Shown here in pieces: positions 1 to 5,847 of a DNA stretch of 23,924 nucleotides. Position 1 is the stretch's first letter; each line of letters begins with the position of its first letter. The stretch lies in IMG/VR virus record IMGVR_UViG_3300034110_001240, positions 1-23,924 of that record. One strand, written 5' to 3'. The notes under the pieces were generated by a model. That model worked only from the letters and a program-made list of their open reading frames with translations. It did not search any database and had not been told where the DNA came from. The stretch is from a virus. A program made the translations under genes and the position numbers.

Positions 1-135
1 ATGACTATCCAGGCAGAGACACTCGTACAACTGACCAAAGCGCTTGAAAAGCGTGGCATGAAGATGGTGTCAGACGTTCATTTCACTAGAGCGCCTTACC
101 GATACAACCACCGCTGGATCTGCATCGTAGAGTAG
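1..135 (+). CDS. Small hypothetical protein, 44 aa, possibly 5'-truncated by the window edge
   Basis: An open frame starts with ATG at the first base and ends with TAG at 133-135. The 44-residue product begins MTIQAETLVQLTKALEKRG and ends NHRWICIVE. The first half reads as an amphipathic helix and the rest is rich in aromatic and basic residues. Because the window begins exactly at the ATG, no ribosome-binding site can be seen, and this could be the C-terminal end of a longer gene. I do not recognise a family. It lies on the flank of the tRNA-Pro remnant away from the late phage genes, so it is more likely chromosomal or part of a neighbouring element than part of this phage. Confidence is modest because of the short length and missing upstream sequence. 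Confidence 0.4.
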   Translation: MTIQAETLVQLTKALEKRGMKMVSDVHFTRAPYRYNHRWICIVE

Positions 136-212
136 ACATGCTTGTTGCCGGCGCCTGGACAAAGCATCCAGCCGCCGGCGCCGCTCAGCTTCGACTCTTA
201 AAAGCTGCTTGC

Positions 213-443
213 TCAAGCCCAGATGACCGTCTCCGTATTGATCTCCGCCACTTCGGTAGCGTTGAACTGCCGCTGGCGGTGAAGGTCGTCTCGCATGTCC
301 GTAAAGTTGATTTTCTTGATAGTTAGTTCTTTCAGAACCAAGCCCGAAATTCTATAAATGCCGCAGTCCGAACAATCGATAAGTTCGCCGCCATGAGCTT
401 CTTCCGCTACCTTCGCCTCGAGGCCGCATAGATAACATTTCAT
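213..443 (-). CDS. Small protein with two CxxC pairs (probable zinc ribbon), 76 aa
   Basis: The start at 443 is supported by an AGGAG ribosome-binding site eight bases upstream; the gene ends at TGA (213-215). The N-terminal half carries two CxxC pairs: CYLC at residues 3-6 and CSDC at about 24-27, roughly 18 residues apart. That spacing fits a single zinc ribbon. The segment after it (GIYRISGLVLKEL) would form a short strand and helix. The C-terminal half is polar with no recognisable motif. Small zinc-ribbon proteins of this kind are common in Pseudomonas accessory regions and may bind nucleic acid or a protein partner, but no function can be assigned. It is transcribed leftward, like the next gene to the right, from which a terminator separates it. 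Confidence 0.65.
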   Translation of the reverse strand: MKCYLCGLEAKVAEEAHGGELIDCSDCGIYRISGLVLKELTIKKINFTDMRDDLHRQRQFNATEVAEINTETVIWA

Positions 444-561
444 TTTTGAACTCCTGTTTGCCGGTGTTCAACAGATCGTCTCGTCGACAAGGAAGTTTCA
501 ATCGAAAAGCGTCACCAGCGCAGAGCGATTGTGGATCGGATCCTTAACCACGATTCGGCAG

Positions 562-590
562 CAATAAAAAACCCGGCGCGAGGGCCGGGT
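562..590 (-). terminator. Rho-independent terminator after the 74-aa gene
   Basis: On the minus strand the stem ACCCGGC / GCCGGGT (7 bp, loop CCTCGC) is followed directly by TTTTTTATT. It begins 17 bases after the stop codon of the leftward gene at 607-831, which it would terminate. It also insulates the zinc-ribbon gene to the left. Confidence 0.85.
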
Positions 591-606
591 CTTGTGCGAG
601 ATGAGT

Positions 607-831
607 TCATTGCGCTTTTTTCGCGCCGCCGTTGTCGCGGCCCGTCTGGGCATCTTGATCAGAGCCAGGATTGCCAGGTGGAGGATTCCAGTCTTCTGGG
701 CGTTCGTCGGTACCCTGCTTTGGCTCGGAGACAGCCCGCTCCAGACCAGAATCGTGCCCCTCGCCAGATTCAGGCGTTTGCTCGCTTGGCCCTGGATATG
801 GCGCTTCAGGGCCGTTGTTGTCTTCTATCAT
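607..831 (-). CDS. Small acidic, Pro/Gly-rich hypothetical protein, 74 aa
   Basis: Two adjacent ATG codons (834 and 831) follow a GGGAG ribosome-binding site. The second gives the better six-base spacing and is taken as the start; using the first adds one Met. The product (MIEDNNGPEAPYPGPSEQ... to GGAKKAQ) is acidic, dominated by P, G, E, D and S, with no hydrophobic segment or fold-forming pattern, so it is probably disordered. A strong terminator lies just downstream. No family is recognised. The good ribosome-binding site and the terminator argue for a real, separately transcribed gene. Overlapping plus-strand frames here lack such signals. Its position on the far side of the tRNA remnant suggests a chromosomal or neighbouring-element gene. 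Confidence 0.6.
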   Translation of the reverse strand: MIEDNNGPEAPYPGPSEQTPESGEGHDSGLERAVSEPKQGTDERPEDWNPPPGNPGSDQDAQTGRDNGGAKKAQ

Positions 832-970
832 CATCTTCTCCCGTCAGTGGCGCACAGGCTGCGCTTAGTAATTAGAGAAATGTGCAGACAAGGAGTGCGA
901 TTTACTTGACGAGCGGGCATAAAAACACGACACACCCTAAGAAGACAGGTTCCAGAATCATCCTGCCAGA

Positions 971-996
971 AACAACAAAGCCGCTCGAAAGCGGCT
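971..996 (-). terminator. Terminator of the tRNA-Pro transcription unit
   Basis: On the minus strand AGCCGC-TTTCGA-GCGGCT is followed by TTGTTGTTT. It starts 16 bases beyond the CCA end of the tRNA-Pro remnant, the usual place for a tRNA gene terminator. This suggests that the sequence left of 1013 is the original chromosomal downstream flank of the tRNA. Confidence 0.7.
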
Positions 997-1012
997 AAGT
1001 CGTTGAATTGTA

Positions 1013-1059
1013 TGGTCGGGACGGAGTGATTCGAACACTCGACCCCTAGCACCCCATGC
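1013..1059 (-). other. Probable prophage attachment site (att core within the tRNA-Pro 3' half)
   Basis: The conserved stretch runs from the anticodon loop (GCATGGGGTGC, 1049-1059) to the CCA end at 1013. GCTAG on the 3' side of the anticodon stem would pair perfectly with CTAGC, but the window has CTTGC on the 5' side, so the tRNA-like match breaks next to the anticodon loop. Many tyrosine integrases that use tRNA genes exchange strands at the anticodon loop, which fits this break. A second copy of about 47 bp, within an intact tRNA-Pro, is predicted at the other prophage end, outside the window. Confidence 0.6.
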
Positions 1060-1081
1060 AAGCGGACTGATCTACAGCCCG
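1013..1081 (-). pseudogene. Degenerate tRNA-Pro(GGG): intact 3' half, broken 5' half
   Basis: Read on the minus strand, this is a near-perfect tRNA 3' half: the anticodon loop ATGGGGT (anticodon GGG), a T arm GAGTG-TTCGAAT-CACTC, the acceptor strand CGTCCCG, discriminator A and an encoded CCA. The 5' half does not match. The acceptor strand reads CGGGCTG instead of the complementary CGGGACG, the D arm is missing about eight bases, and the anticodon stem CTTGC faces GCTAG with a central T-T mismatch. It should not fold into a working tRNA. The simplest reading is a displaced tRNA 3' end left by site-specific integration, with random phage sequence now standing where the tRNA 5' half would be. 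The alternative, a decayed phage-borne tRNA, is less likely because the 3' half is so well preserved and the terminator follows. Confidence 0.75.
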
Positions 1082-1148
1082 CCAAACCCGAGGCTTCGCG
1101 CCGGGCGCTCGCTGCAACGATGCCCAACCGTGCGCAACCGCGTTTTAC

Positions 1149-1169
1149 AAAGTCACTCGGAAAGTCACT
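1149..1169 (+). repeat. Short direct repeat, AAAGTCACT twice
   Basis: AAAGTCACT occurs at 1149-1157 and 1161-1169 with a 12-base period. The 1082-1269 interval holds no convincing gene. This repeat, and a weaker pair of CAACCG words at about 1124-1139, are the only structure I see between the attachment site and the LexA box. Integrase arm-type sites are one possible reading, but this is inference only. Confidence 0.35.
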
Positions 1170-1269
1170 GAGCCTTTTTGGCACCATCTCCGGCGTCCTG
1201 CCGACCTTCACCAATCCAAACGGCTACAGCTCGTCGCCTCACCCTCGCCCGTTCGCATCGCCTCGATTA

Positions 1270-1285
1270 CTGTATATGCAAACAG
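1270..1285 (+). promoter_or_regulatory. LexA (SOS) box
   Basis: CTGTATATGCAAACAG matches the LexA consensus CTG-N10-CAG with an AT-rich spacer. The flanks extend the match to TACTG...CAGTG. It ends 19 bases before the GTG start of the coiled-coil gene, so a bound LexA would cover the likely -10 element (TGTATA or TATATG, embedded in the box). It predicts that the downstream two-gene unit with SRAP is induced by DNA damage. Confidence 0.82.
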
Positions 1286-1304
1286 TGTTCAGTAAGGCGC
1301 CACC

Positions 1305-1670
1305 GTGGACCCCCTCTATATAGAAGACACCGACGATTGGCTCGGCAACCCGACCCCGCTCGAAACCTGCCGACACCAGCTCAGGATGTACGAGAACGAA
1401 TTCGAAGCGCTCACCCTCAAGCTTGATCGAGCGTTGGCGAATATCGAAGGCCTGGTCAGAGACAATGACGCACTCAGGCAGGAGAGGGATTCTCTCAAGG
1501 CCAAGCTTCAGCACGCCGAAGGGGCTTTGCTGAGCGAGAGGCGAAGATTCGCCGACGTCGAGCACAACAGAAACCATCTGTTCAATGAAAACCAGCGCCT
1601 GTTCAGAGAAGCTCGAGATCGTGAGGAATTAGCATGTCATTGCGAATGCTGCGCCGAAAAAGGTTTGTGA
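1305..1670 (+). CDS. Coiled-coil protein with a Cys/His-rich C-terminus, first gene of the SOS cassette, 121 aa
   Basis: The start is GTG at 1305, with AAGG eight bases upstream, and the stop is TGA at 1668-1670. Residues 1-20 are acidic (DPLYIEDTDDWLG). From about residue 25 to 105 a long heptad-like helix follows, rich in L, E, R, K and N (for example LTLKLDRALANIEGLVRDND), predicted to be a coiled coil. The last dozen residues hold a tight CHCECC cluster that could bind a metal. There is no signal peptide or membrane segment. It lies between the LexA box and the SRAP gene, with a 54-base gap to the latter, so the two are probably co-transcribed and SOS-induced. A role together with SRAP in damage handling is an inference from this arrangement; no named family is recognised. 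Confidence 0.75.
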   Translation: MDPLYIEDTDDWLGNPTPLETCRHQLRMYENEFEALTLKLDRALANIEGLVRDNDALRQERDSLKAKLQHAEGALLSERRRFADVEHNRNHLFNENQRLFREARDREELACHCECCAEKGL

Positions 1671-1724
1671 CGAAGCCAGCCCTTATGGGTCTACGCTGAA
1701 TCAGATCCAGCCGAGGGTATGGCA

Positions 1725-2420
1725 ATGTGCGGACGACTCTCGCAATACAGCGGCATTCACGACTTCGTGGCGGCGCTCAGCATGCCGAACGCGTTCATCA
1801 ACTCGACCGGCGAGCAACCCTTTGAGCGGTACAACGCCGCGCCGACCACTCAGCTCGCCCTCTTCCACCAGGAAGGCGAGTTTCTACACGCCGACATGGT
1901 TCGCTGGGGATGGCGCCCGCACTGGGCAAAAGACCGCGCTGCTCCAATCAATGCGCGCGTGGAGAAAGTCGCACATGGCCCGTTCTTCCGCGCGACCTGG
2001 CCGCACCGGGCAATCATCGCGATCAATAACTGGTTCGAGTGGGTCGATGAAGGCGGGCCAAAGAAGCAGCCCTACCTTATTCGGCACCGCGATCAGTCCC
2101 CAATCCTCTGCGCCGCGATCGGCCAATACCCGAATGAGGAGCATGAGCCCGGCGAGCACGACGGCTTTGTGATCATCACCGCCGACAGCGCCGGCGGCAT
2201 GGTCGATGTCCACGACCGGCGCCCGGTCGTTCTTCCGCCAGAGCTTGCCCGGGAATGGCTGGACCCGGCCACGCCGAAAGAACGCGCCGAACAAATGGTG
2301 CTGCATGAGGGCGAGCCATCAGAGGCGTTCGAATGGTTCAAGGTCGACCGCGCCGTGGGCAATGTCCGCAATCAGGGCCCCGACCTTATCAAGCCGATTA
2401 AAGAAAACAGCCTGTTCTAA
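1725..2420 (+). CDS. SOS response-associated peptidase (SRAP/HMCES/YedK family), 231 aa
   Basis: The SRAP family covalently captures abasic sites in single-stranded DNA through a thiazolidine on the N-terminal Cys, and has autoproteolytic activity. The key residues are visible: Cys2 in MCGRLSQYSG; the Asn of PINARVEK (about residue 78); the Glu of NWFEWVDE (about 105-110); and the His of MVDVHDRRPVVL (about 165). A start at 1719 would give MAMCGR and bury the catalytic Cys. The ATG at 1725 puts Cys at position 2 and is nine bases from GAGGGT, so 1725 is chosen. Length fits the family (about 220-240 aa). The gene follows a LexA-controlled coiled-coil gene and converges on the phage lysis end, its stop overlapping the opposing gene's stop. 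This suggests a phage-borne SOS accessory. Confidence 0.92.
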   Translation: MCGRLSQYSGIHDFVAALSMPNAFINSTGEQPFERYNAAPTTQLALFHQEGEFLHADMVRWGWRPHWAKDRAAPINARVEKVAHGPFFRATWPHRAIIAINNWFEWVDEGGPKKQPYLIRHRDQSPILCAAIGQYPNEEHEPGEHDGFVIITADSAGGMVDVHDRRPVVLPPELAREWLDPATPKERAEQMVLHEGEPSEAFEWFKVDRAVGNVRNQGPDLIKPIKENSLF

Positions 2421-2647
2421 GCCGAACTCAGCGCGCGCAGGCGGTTCTCTGTCGCGTTGTCGAAGATCACGTAGAGCTTGTCGATGGTGGATTCGGTTAA
2501 GGCGCGCGCCGACTCCAGGCCATAGACGAAACCCTCAGCCCTAGCGCCTGCCTTGGCTGCGATAATCATCGAATCGGCACGCGCAATCTCAGCCAGAAGC
2601 TTGTCTGCAGCGCGCTCAATGTTCGGGCTCAGTTCTACACCTTCCAT
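2417..2647 (-). CDS. Hypothetical 76-aa protein at the end of the late operon
   Basis: The start at 2647 has a GGAGG ribosome-binding site seven bases upstream. The TAG stop (2417-2419) overlaps the convergent SRAP stop. The product is mostly alpha-helical and Ala-rich (ERAADKLLAEIARADSMIIA; AGFVYGLESARALTES-like segments) and has no clear transmembrane span. It therefore does not look like a holin, and there is no lipobox or signal peptide to suggest a spanin. It sits 48 bases after the endolysin gene and is probably the last gene of the late transcript. A lysis-related role is suggested only by position. Confidence 0.65.
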   Translation of the reverse strand: MEGVELSPNIERAADKLLAEIARADSMIIAAKAGARAEGFVYGLESARALTESTIDKLYVIFDNATENRLRALSSA

Positions 2648-2695
2648 GTCGCCTCCTGCTTTTTTGGGATCAGCGACAGGATAGCGGTATCCGCC

Positions 2696-3118
2696 TCAGG
2701 GCACATCCTTGAAGAAAACGTGGTGACCGAGCTTCAGCGTCTGCTTGGCCTTCGCCGCCCAGGCCGGCGCCTTGATGCTGGTGGCGTAGTAGTGGGTGGC
2801 CCCGCCGGTGGGATCCGGCACCTTGCCGTCGATCACTTGGTCAGCCGCTACCCGGCACTGCGCCAGCTCGCGGAAAGGGATCTCCTTCACGCCGATCAGG
2901 AACTGGTAGTTCGGGTCGGTCTTGTTCCAGCAGCTGAACTGCCACGGCTTTTGGCACACGCCCGCGTAACCTTCACCCCACCACGACTTTTCCTTTCCAT
3001 CGAACACGCGGTTGCGGATCGTCCAAGCCACGGCGATCTGCCCCGCCGTTCCTTCGCCGCGAGCTTCGCCCCAGATTGTGCGGGCGAGGATGTCGCGGTC
3101 TTTCTCGGTTACTGGCAT
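2696..3118 (-). CDS. Endolysin, SleB-type cell wall hydrolase, 140 aa
   Basis: This is a compact single-domain protein of the SleB/Hydrolase_2 family, which cleaves peptidoglycan glycan strands. Diagnostic features are the N-terminal DRDILARTIWGEARGEG with the catalytic Glu of GEARGE, AVAWTIRNRV, the aromatic/Cys stretch GVCQKPWQFSCWN, and the C-terminal GATHYYATSIKAPAWA-x-K block. There is no signal peptide or SAR helix, so export would need a holin, which I do not see nearby. ATG at 3118 (GGAG seven bases upstream) is preferred over the adjacent GTG at 3121. A terminator stands between this gene and the tail fibre chaperone upstream, so expression may need read-through or its own promoter. 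Confidence 0.9.
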   Translation of the reverse strand: MPVTEKDRDILARTIWGEARGEGTAGQIAVAWTIRNRVFDGKEKSWWGEGYAGVCQKPWQFSCWNKTDPNYQFLIGVKEIPFRELAQCRVAADQVIDGKVPDPTGGATHYYATSIKAPAWAAKAKQTLKLGHHVFFKDVP

Positions 3119-3133
3119 CACTTTTCTCCAGGC

Positions 3134-3158
3134 AAAAAAAATCCCGCTCGATGGCGGG
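3134..3158 (-). terminator. Intra-operon terminator in front of the endolysin gene
   Basis: On the minus strand CCCGC-CATCGA-GCGGG is followed by A and eight T. It lies between the tail fibre chaperone stop (3178) and the endolysin ribosome-binding site. The bases after the U-tract, TGCCTGGAGAAA, recur after the terminator in front of the tape measure gene. Confidence 0.75.
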
Positions 3159-3177
3159 TTTCGGTGTTCGATGCGGC

Positions 3178-3543
3178 TCAGGCTGCGTCGGGGCCGCTAA
3201 GCAAAGGCGCGGCGATGATTTCCGGGATCGGTGGTTCGGCTGGCCATACCGGCGCTTGATACCAGGTAGGCTGAACGGTCACCTTGCCCAGCGCGAACTT
3301 ATAGGTTTTCCACGCTTTGAGCGTGACCAGCAACGCGGCCTGCTCTGCCTCATCCTCAGCCGTCGCCTCTCCCACTTCGATACCGAATCCGATCGTGTCG
3401 ATTCGATCCTGAATGCGGGCAATTTGCGACACCGCTGCACTGTTGCGCGCGGCGAGCTCAGCTTTTGCCAGCGCCAGCGCTTCGGCAGCCTGAACAGCAT
3501 CCTTCATCGCCTTGGTGATCAATTTGCTCCAATCGATATTCAC
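3178..3543 (-). CDS. Tail fibre assembly chaperone (Caudo_TAP type), 121 aa
   Basis: The C-terminal half shows the pattern of phage tail fibre assembly proteins: LVTLKAWKTYKFALGKV followed by a Pro/Trp-rich end (APVWPAEPPIPE), compared with LxAWKxYRxxLxxI and WPxPP in lambda Tfa-like proteins. The N-terminal half is a long Ala-rich helix containing a coil (ALALAKAELAARNS). These chaperones assist trimerisation of the fibre. The start is GTG at 3543 with GGAGG seven bases upstream, overlapping the preceding stop as GTGA. It lies two genes downstream of the fibre gene, the usual location. The nuance is that a 109-aa gene separates fibre and chaperone. Confidence 0.8.
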   Translation of the reverse strand: MNIDWSKLITKAMKDAVQAAEALALAKAELAARNSAAVSQIARIQDRIDTIGFGIEVGEATAEDEAEQAALLVTLKAWKTYKFALGKVTVQPTWYQAPVWPAEPPIPEIIAAPLLSGPDAA

Positions 3544-3869
3544 TTGGCTGCCTCCGTGGGTTGCTCTGGATCCGCCAGTGGTTGCGGCAAACTCACCACA
3601 CCCTCAGGAACACTCAGTAAAGGTTCCGGGTACGCCTGCTCTGGACTGAAATTGATGGGTAGCGGAAGGAAGATTGTGATCTCAAGCTCCCCGCTCTTTC
3701 GATCAACCTGTCCCGCGAACCAGGATGAGCTGATCGCCGTGGCCGGCAAGGTATCGCCCTCTTGAATGGGGGAAAAATCGAAGGTCTCGCCGTTTACCAC
3801 AAGCGCGTCACCGATGCGGACAACGCTCAGTTCGGCGTCACTACGGATGGGTTGCAGATCAATCCTCAT
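3540..3869 (-). CDS. Phage tail-region protein of unknown function, 109 aa
   Basis: Two starts are possible. ATG at 3869 lies nine bases after GGGAG and overlaps the fibre stop as TGATG; ATG at 3878 directly abuts the same GGGAG. The first is preferred. The product (MRIDLQPIRSDAELSVVRIG...) is beta-rich in its first two-thirds, with SWFAGQVDRKSGELEITIFL in the middle, and ends in a Pro-rich acidic tail. The segment VNGETFDFSPIQEGDTLP resembles short proteins I know from Pseudomonas phage tail fibre operons, but no function is established. Coupling to both fibre and chaperone genes suggests a fibre-associated or assembly role. Confidence 0.75.
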   Translation of the reverse strand: MRIDLQPIRSDAELSVVRIGDALVVNGETFDFSPIQEGDTLPATAISSSWFAGQVDRKSGELEITIFLPLPINFSPEQAYPEPLLSVPEGVVSLPQPLADPEQPTEAAK

Positions 3870-4822
3870 CAGAACCATCTCCCAATCGAAAAAATATTGA
3901 ATGCCACGCTCGAAGTAACAGTCGACGATGCCGGGGAGGCGAGAAACAGACTGAACGTGTTGCCGTTGGTGGCTTCTGCCAAGGGGCACCATGCTGCACG
4001 TCCCGCTGCAGAAGGGTCTCGCACTTGAACAAAAAGCAGCGGTGCGGCGGAAAACAATGCGGGCATATTGCCGACTATTGGCCCGGAAAAGCGGTTCGCT
4101 GCCACTGCCGACCAGCCGGGGGTTAGGCTGAGAGTTTGCGCAGTGATCATCAGACCTGATGCAAACTTCACCCATGATCCGGCGCTGCTCGAGCCGGATT
4201 CAAAAATTGCACCAGTAGGAACGCCGGCGTTTTGTGAGACCGTGCCAAGCACTGCCGCTACAGCAGCAGTTCCCAGCCCGAGCCCGGTGCGAGCGTCAGG
4301 AGCATTCTTACCGCCGGTTCCGCCTTGGGCCACAGAAAGCGCTGTGGTCAGAGCCGACAGGGAGTTGATGTCGCTGTTGGCGCCCGATTTGGCCGCGCCA
4401 AGGGTTGATCGCGCAGCGCTCGCATCGGCAGCACTCAACAATCCCTCAATGAAAATTGAAAGATCGTCGATTCCGGTACCGCCCTTGCTGGCCGGCAGAA
4501 TGTCGTAGTTGCCAGTGGTGCCGAGCGCCGCCAGCTTCTCCCCGTAGTTATTGAGGATGGTGCGCACCTGGTCGGACAGGTCCTTCTGGTAGCCCTGCAC
4601 CGGCATGATTGAGTAAAAACCGCCGGCCGCTGTCGGGCCTTCGTAGTTCGGAGAGATCGACAATGCGGTGTTGCTGGCGATGTTGGTCACCTCGTACCAA
4701 CGACCGTCAGGGCCACGAAAGCCGTCGCCGACCCGGCTATTTGCAATGAAGGCAGTGCCGGTACCGATCACCGCATTGGAATTTTGGGTGACAGAAACCG
4801 TTCCCGTCTTGTACCAAGGCAT
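3869..4822 (-). CDS. Tail fibre protein, 317 aa
   Basis: ATG at 4822 is eight bases after AGGA and is preferred to ATG at 4831, which overlaps that site. The N-terminus (MPWYKTGTVSVTQNSNAVIG with VGDGFRGPDGRWYEV) is the virion-attachment module found at the start of many Pseudomonas fibres. The middle holds collagen-like and short repeat motifs typical of trimeric fibres (SKGGTGIDDL, AQGGTGGKNA, ARSTLGAAKSG, ARTGLGLGTAA). The C-terminus ends in a beta-rich tip, closing with FNIFSIGRWF, the region that probably contacts the host surface. At 317 aa it is short for a fibre. It lies in a TGATG-coupled run with the 109-aa protein and the assembly chaperone. Confidence 0.85.
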   Translation of the reverse strand: MPWYKTGTVSVTQNSNAVIGTGTAFIANSRVGDGFRGPDGRWYEVTNIASNTALSISPNYEGPTAAGGFYSIMPVQGYQKDLSDQVRTILNNYGEKLAALGTTGNYDILPASKGGTGIDDLSIFIEGLLSAADASAARSTLGAAKSGANSDINSLSALTTALSVAQGGTGGKNAPDARTGLGLGTAAVAAVLGTVSQNAGVPTGAIFESGSSSAGSWVKFASGLMITAQTLSLTPGWSAVAANRFSGPIVGNMPALFSAAPLLFVQVRDPSAAGRAAWCPLAEATNGNTFSLFLASPASSTVTSSVAFNIFSIGRWF

Positions 4823-4843
4823 GGAATGCATCCTATAAATGGG

Positions 4844-5524
4844 TTATGCGGCTTGTTTTGCAAACACTGCCGGCAGGAAGAAAGCGAAGGGGTTCGATGC
4901 CGCGATAGTGATCGCGTAGAGCGTGCTGTTGGGGAAATCCCACCAGCAATAGAGTTCGCGGGGGATGCCGCTCCCCGAGGTCATCGGCATGCCGAATGTG
5001 TTGAGCAACATGTACTCGTTCTCAGGGAAGCTGAACGGAACGCTGTAGAAGATTCGCGTCAGGCCCTGAGGGGTGGTGTCGTAGCGAACATACGTCCAGT
5101 TCTGGAATGCTCGGGTAAACGTTGCGTTCGGCGTGCCCGGGTCAAACAACAGCTTGCTGGCACCGTCCCACAAACGCATCCCGTATTGAGCGACAGGCTG
5201 AGCCCCAAAGGCGGCAACGAAATAACGCCCATTCAGGCCAGTAACGCTGACGTCGTACGCCCTGACATAGAAGCCAGTCCAGTTGCCCGCAGAGCCGATA
5301 AGGCTCATGCGGCAAAGTCCCGCCACTCCGTTGATAGTGTCCGGCCGCACGAATACAAGCGGTGGTTCTTGGGATGTGACCGGCCGCGCGAACGTGGTAA
5401 CCGATCCAAGCCCAGACTCTTGGTTCGGTGCGTATCGCCCTGAAGCGATAACCATCAGTCGTGAAAACTCTGAATCCAAAGTCACGACGTTATTGTTGTT
5501 TGTGAACTGAACGCCGTAGCTCAT
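4844..5524 (-). CDS. Tail tip-associated structural protein, 226 aa
   Basis: ATG at 5524 overlaps the preceding stop as TGATG with GAGGTG upstream; a GTG at 5533 is a less likely alternative. The N-terminus MSYGVQFTNNNNVVTLDSEF aligns with that of the gene just upstream (MSFGMRIWGADGALQLDENS), so both probably belong to one family of tip accessory proteins. The body is beta-rich and aromatic (GFYVRAYDVSVTGLNGRYFV; AQYGMRLWDGASKLLFDPG), as in virion surface proteins. It has no membrane span despite a hydrophobic end (FAFFLPAVFAKQAA). Its position between the J-like protein and the fibre argues for a distal tail location; the exact role is unknown. Confidence 0.75.
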   Translation of the reverse strand: MSYGVQFTNNNNVVTLDSEFSRLMVIASGRYAPNQESGLGSVTTFARPVTSQEPPLVFVRPDTINGVAGLCRMSLIGSAGNWTGFYVRAYDVSVTGLNGRYFVAAFGAQPVAQYGMRLWDGASKLLFDPGTPNATFTRAFQNWTYVRYDTTPQGLTRIFYSVPFSFPENEYMLLNTFGMPMTSGSGIPRELYCWWDFPNSTLYAITIAASNPFAFFLPAVFAKQAA

Positions 5525-5847
5525 CAGCTCCACCTCATTACTATCAAGCGCATGGTTCCGGAGGACGTGGTGCTCGCCGCGTACGTCCGGGTGTAGTTGT
5601 AGACGCGGACGACTCCGTCGAGCATCTCGGTTTCGAACTGCATCTGGTTCTGCGAATAGGTGCCGATCGGAATGACGATTGCCGTCCCGTTGCCAGGGCC
5701 TACACCGGGAACGGCGAAGTCCTGCGTTCCTTTACTCGCCCCAAGCGCGAAGGTCACCTGGACTGAAAGCGCGACTCGTATCGTGAAAGAGTTCTCATCC
5801 AGCTGGAGCGCCCCATCGGCGCCCCATATCCTCATGCCGAAGCTCAT
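5524..5847 (-). CDS. Small tail tip-associated protein, 107 aa
   Basis: ATG at 5847 overlaps the stop of the tip gene (ATGA), with GGGGGA ten bases upstream; an upstream ATG at 5865 is possible but less natural. The product begins MSFGMRIWGADGALQLDENS, followed by beta-rich sequence (FTIRVALSVQVTFALGASKG; ending TMRLIVMRWS). It shares its first 20 or so residues in pattern with the next gene. Proteins of this size and start are common immediately downstream of J-like genes in Pseudomonas siphoviruses and are thought to decorate the tail tip; no activity is known. Confidence 0.75.
   Translation of the reverse strand: MSFGMRIWGADGALQLDENSFTIRVALSVQVTFALGASKGTQDFAVPGVGPGNGTAIVIPIGTYSQNQMQFETEMLDGVVRVYNYTRTYAASTTSSGTMRLIVMRWS

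Noticed and set aside
138-204. GGCGCC-rich hairpin after the first small gene as a terminator
   Set aside because: The stem is interrupted by a bulge and no U-tract follows on either strand.
531-909. Two plus-strand frames over the 74-aa gene
   Set aside because: They begin inside or next to the terminator of the opposing gene and lack start signals; the minus-strand gene has both a ribosome-binding site and a terminator.
1013-1081. Functional tRNA-Pro gene
   Set aside because: The D arm is incomplete, and the acceptor and anticodon stems have mismatches, so only the 3' half is tRNA-like.
831-1214. Minus-strand 127-codon open frame across the tRNA remnant
   Set aside because: It runs through the tRNA remnant and its terminator, and has no ribosome-binding site or protein-like pattern.
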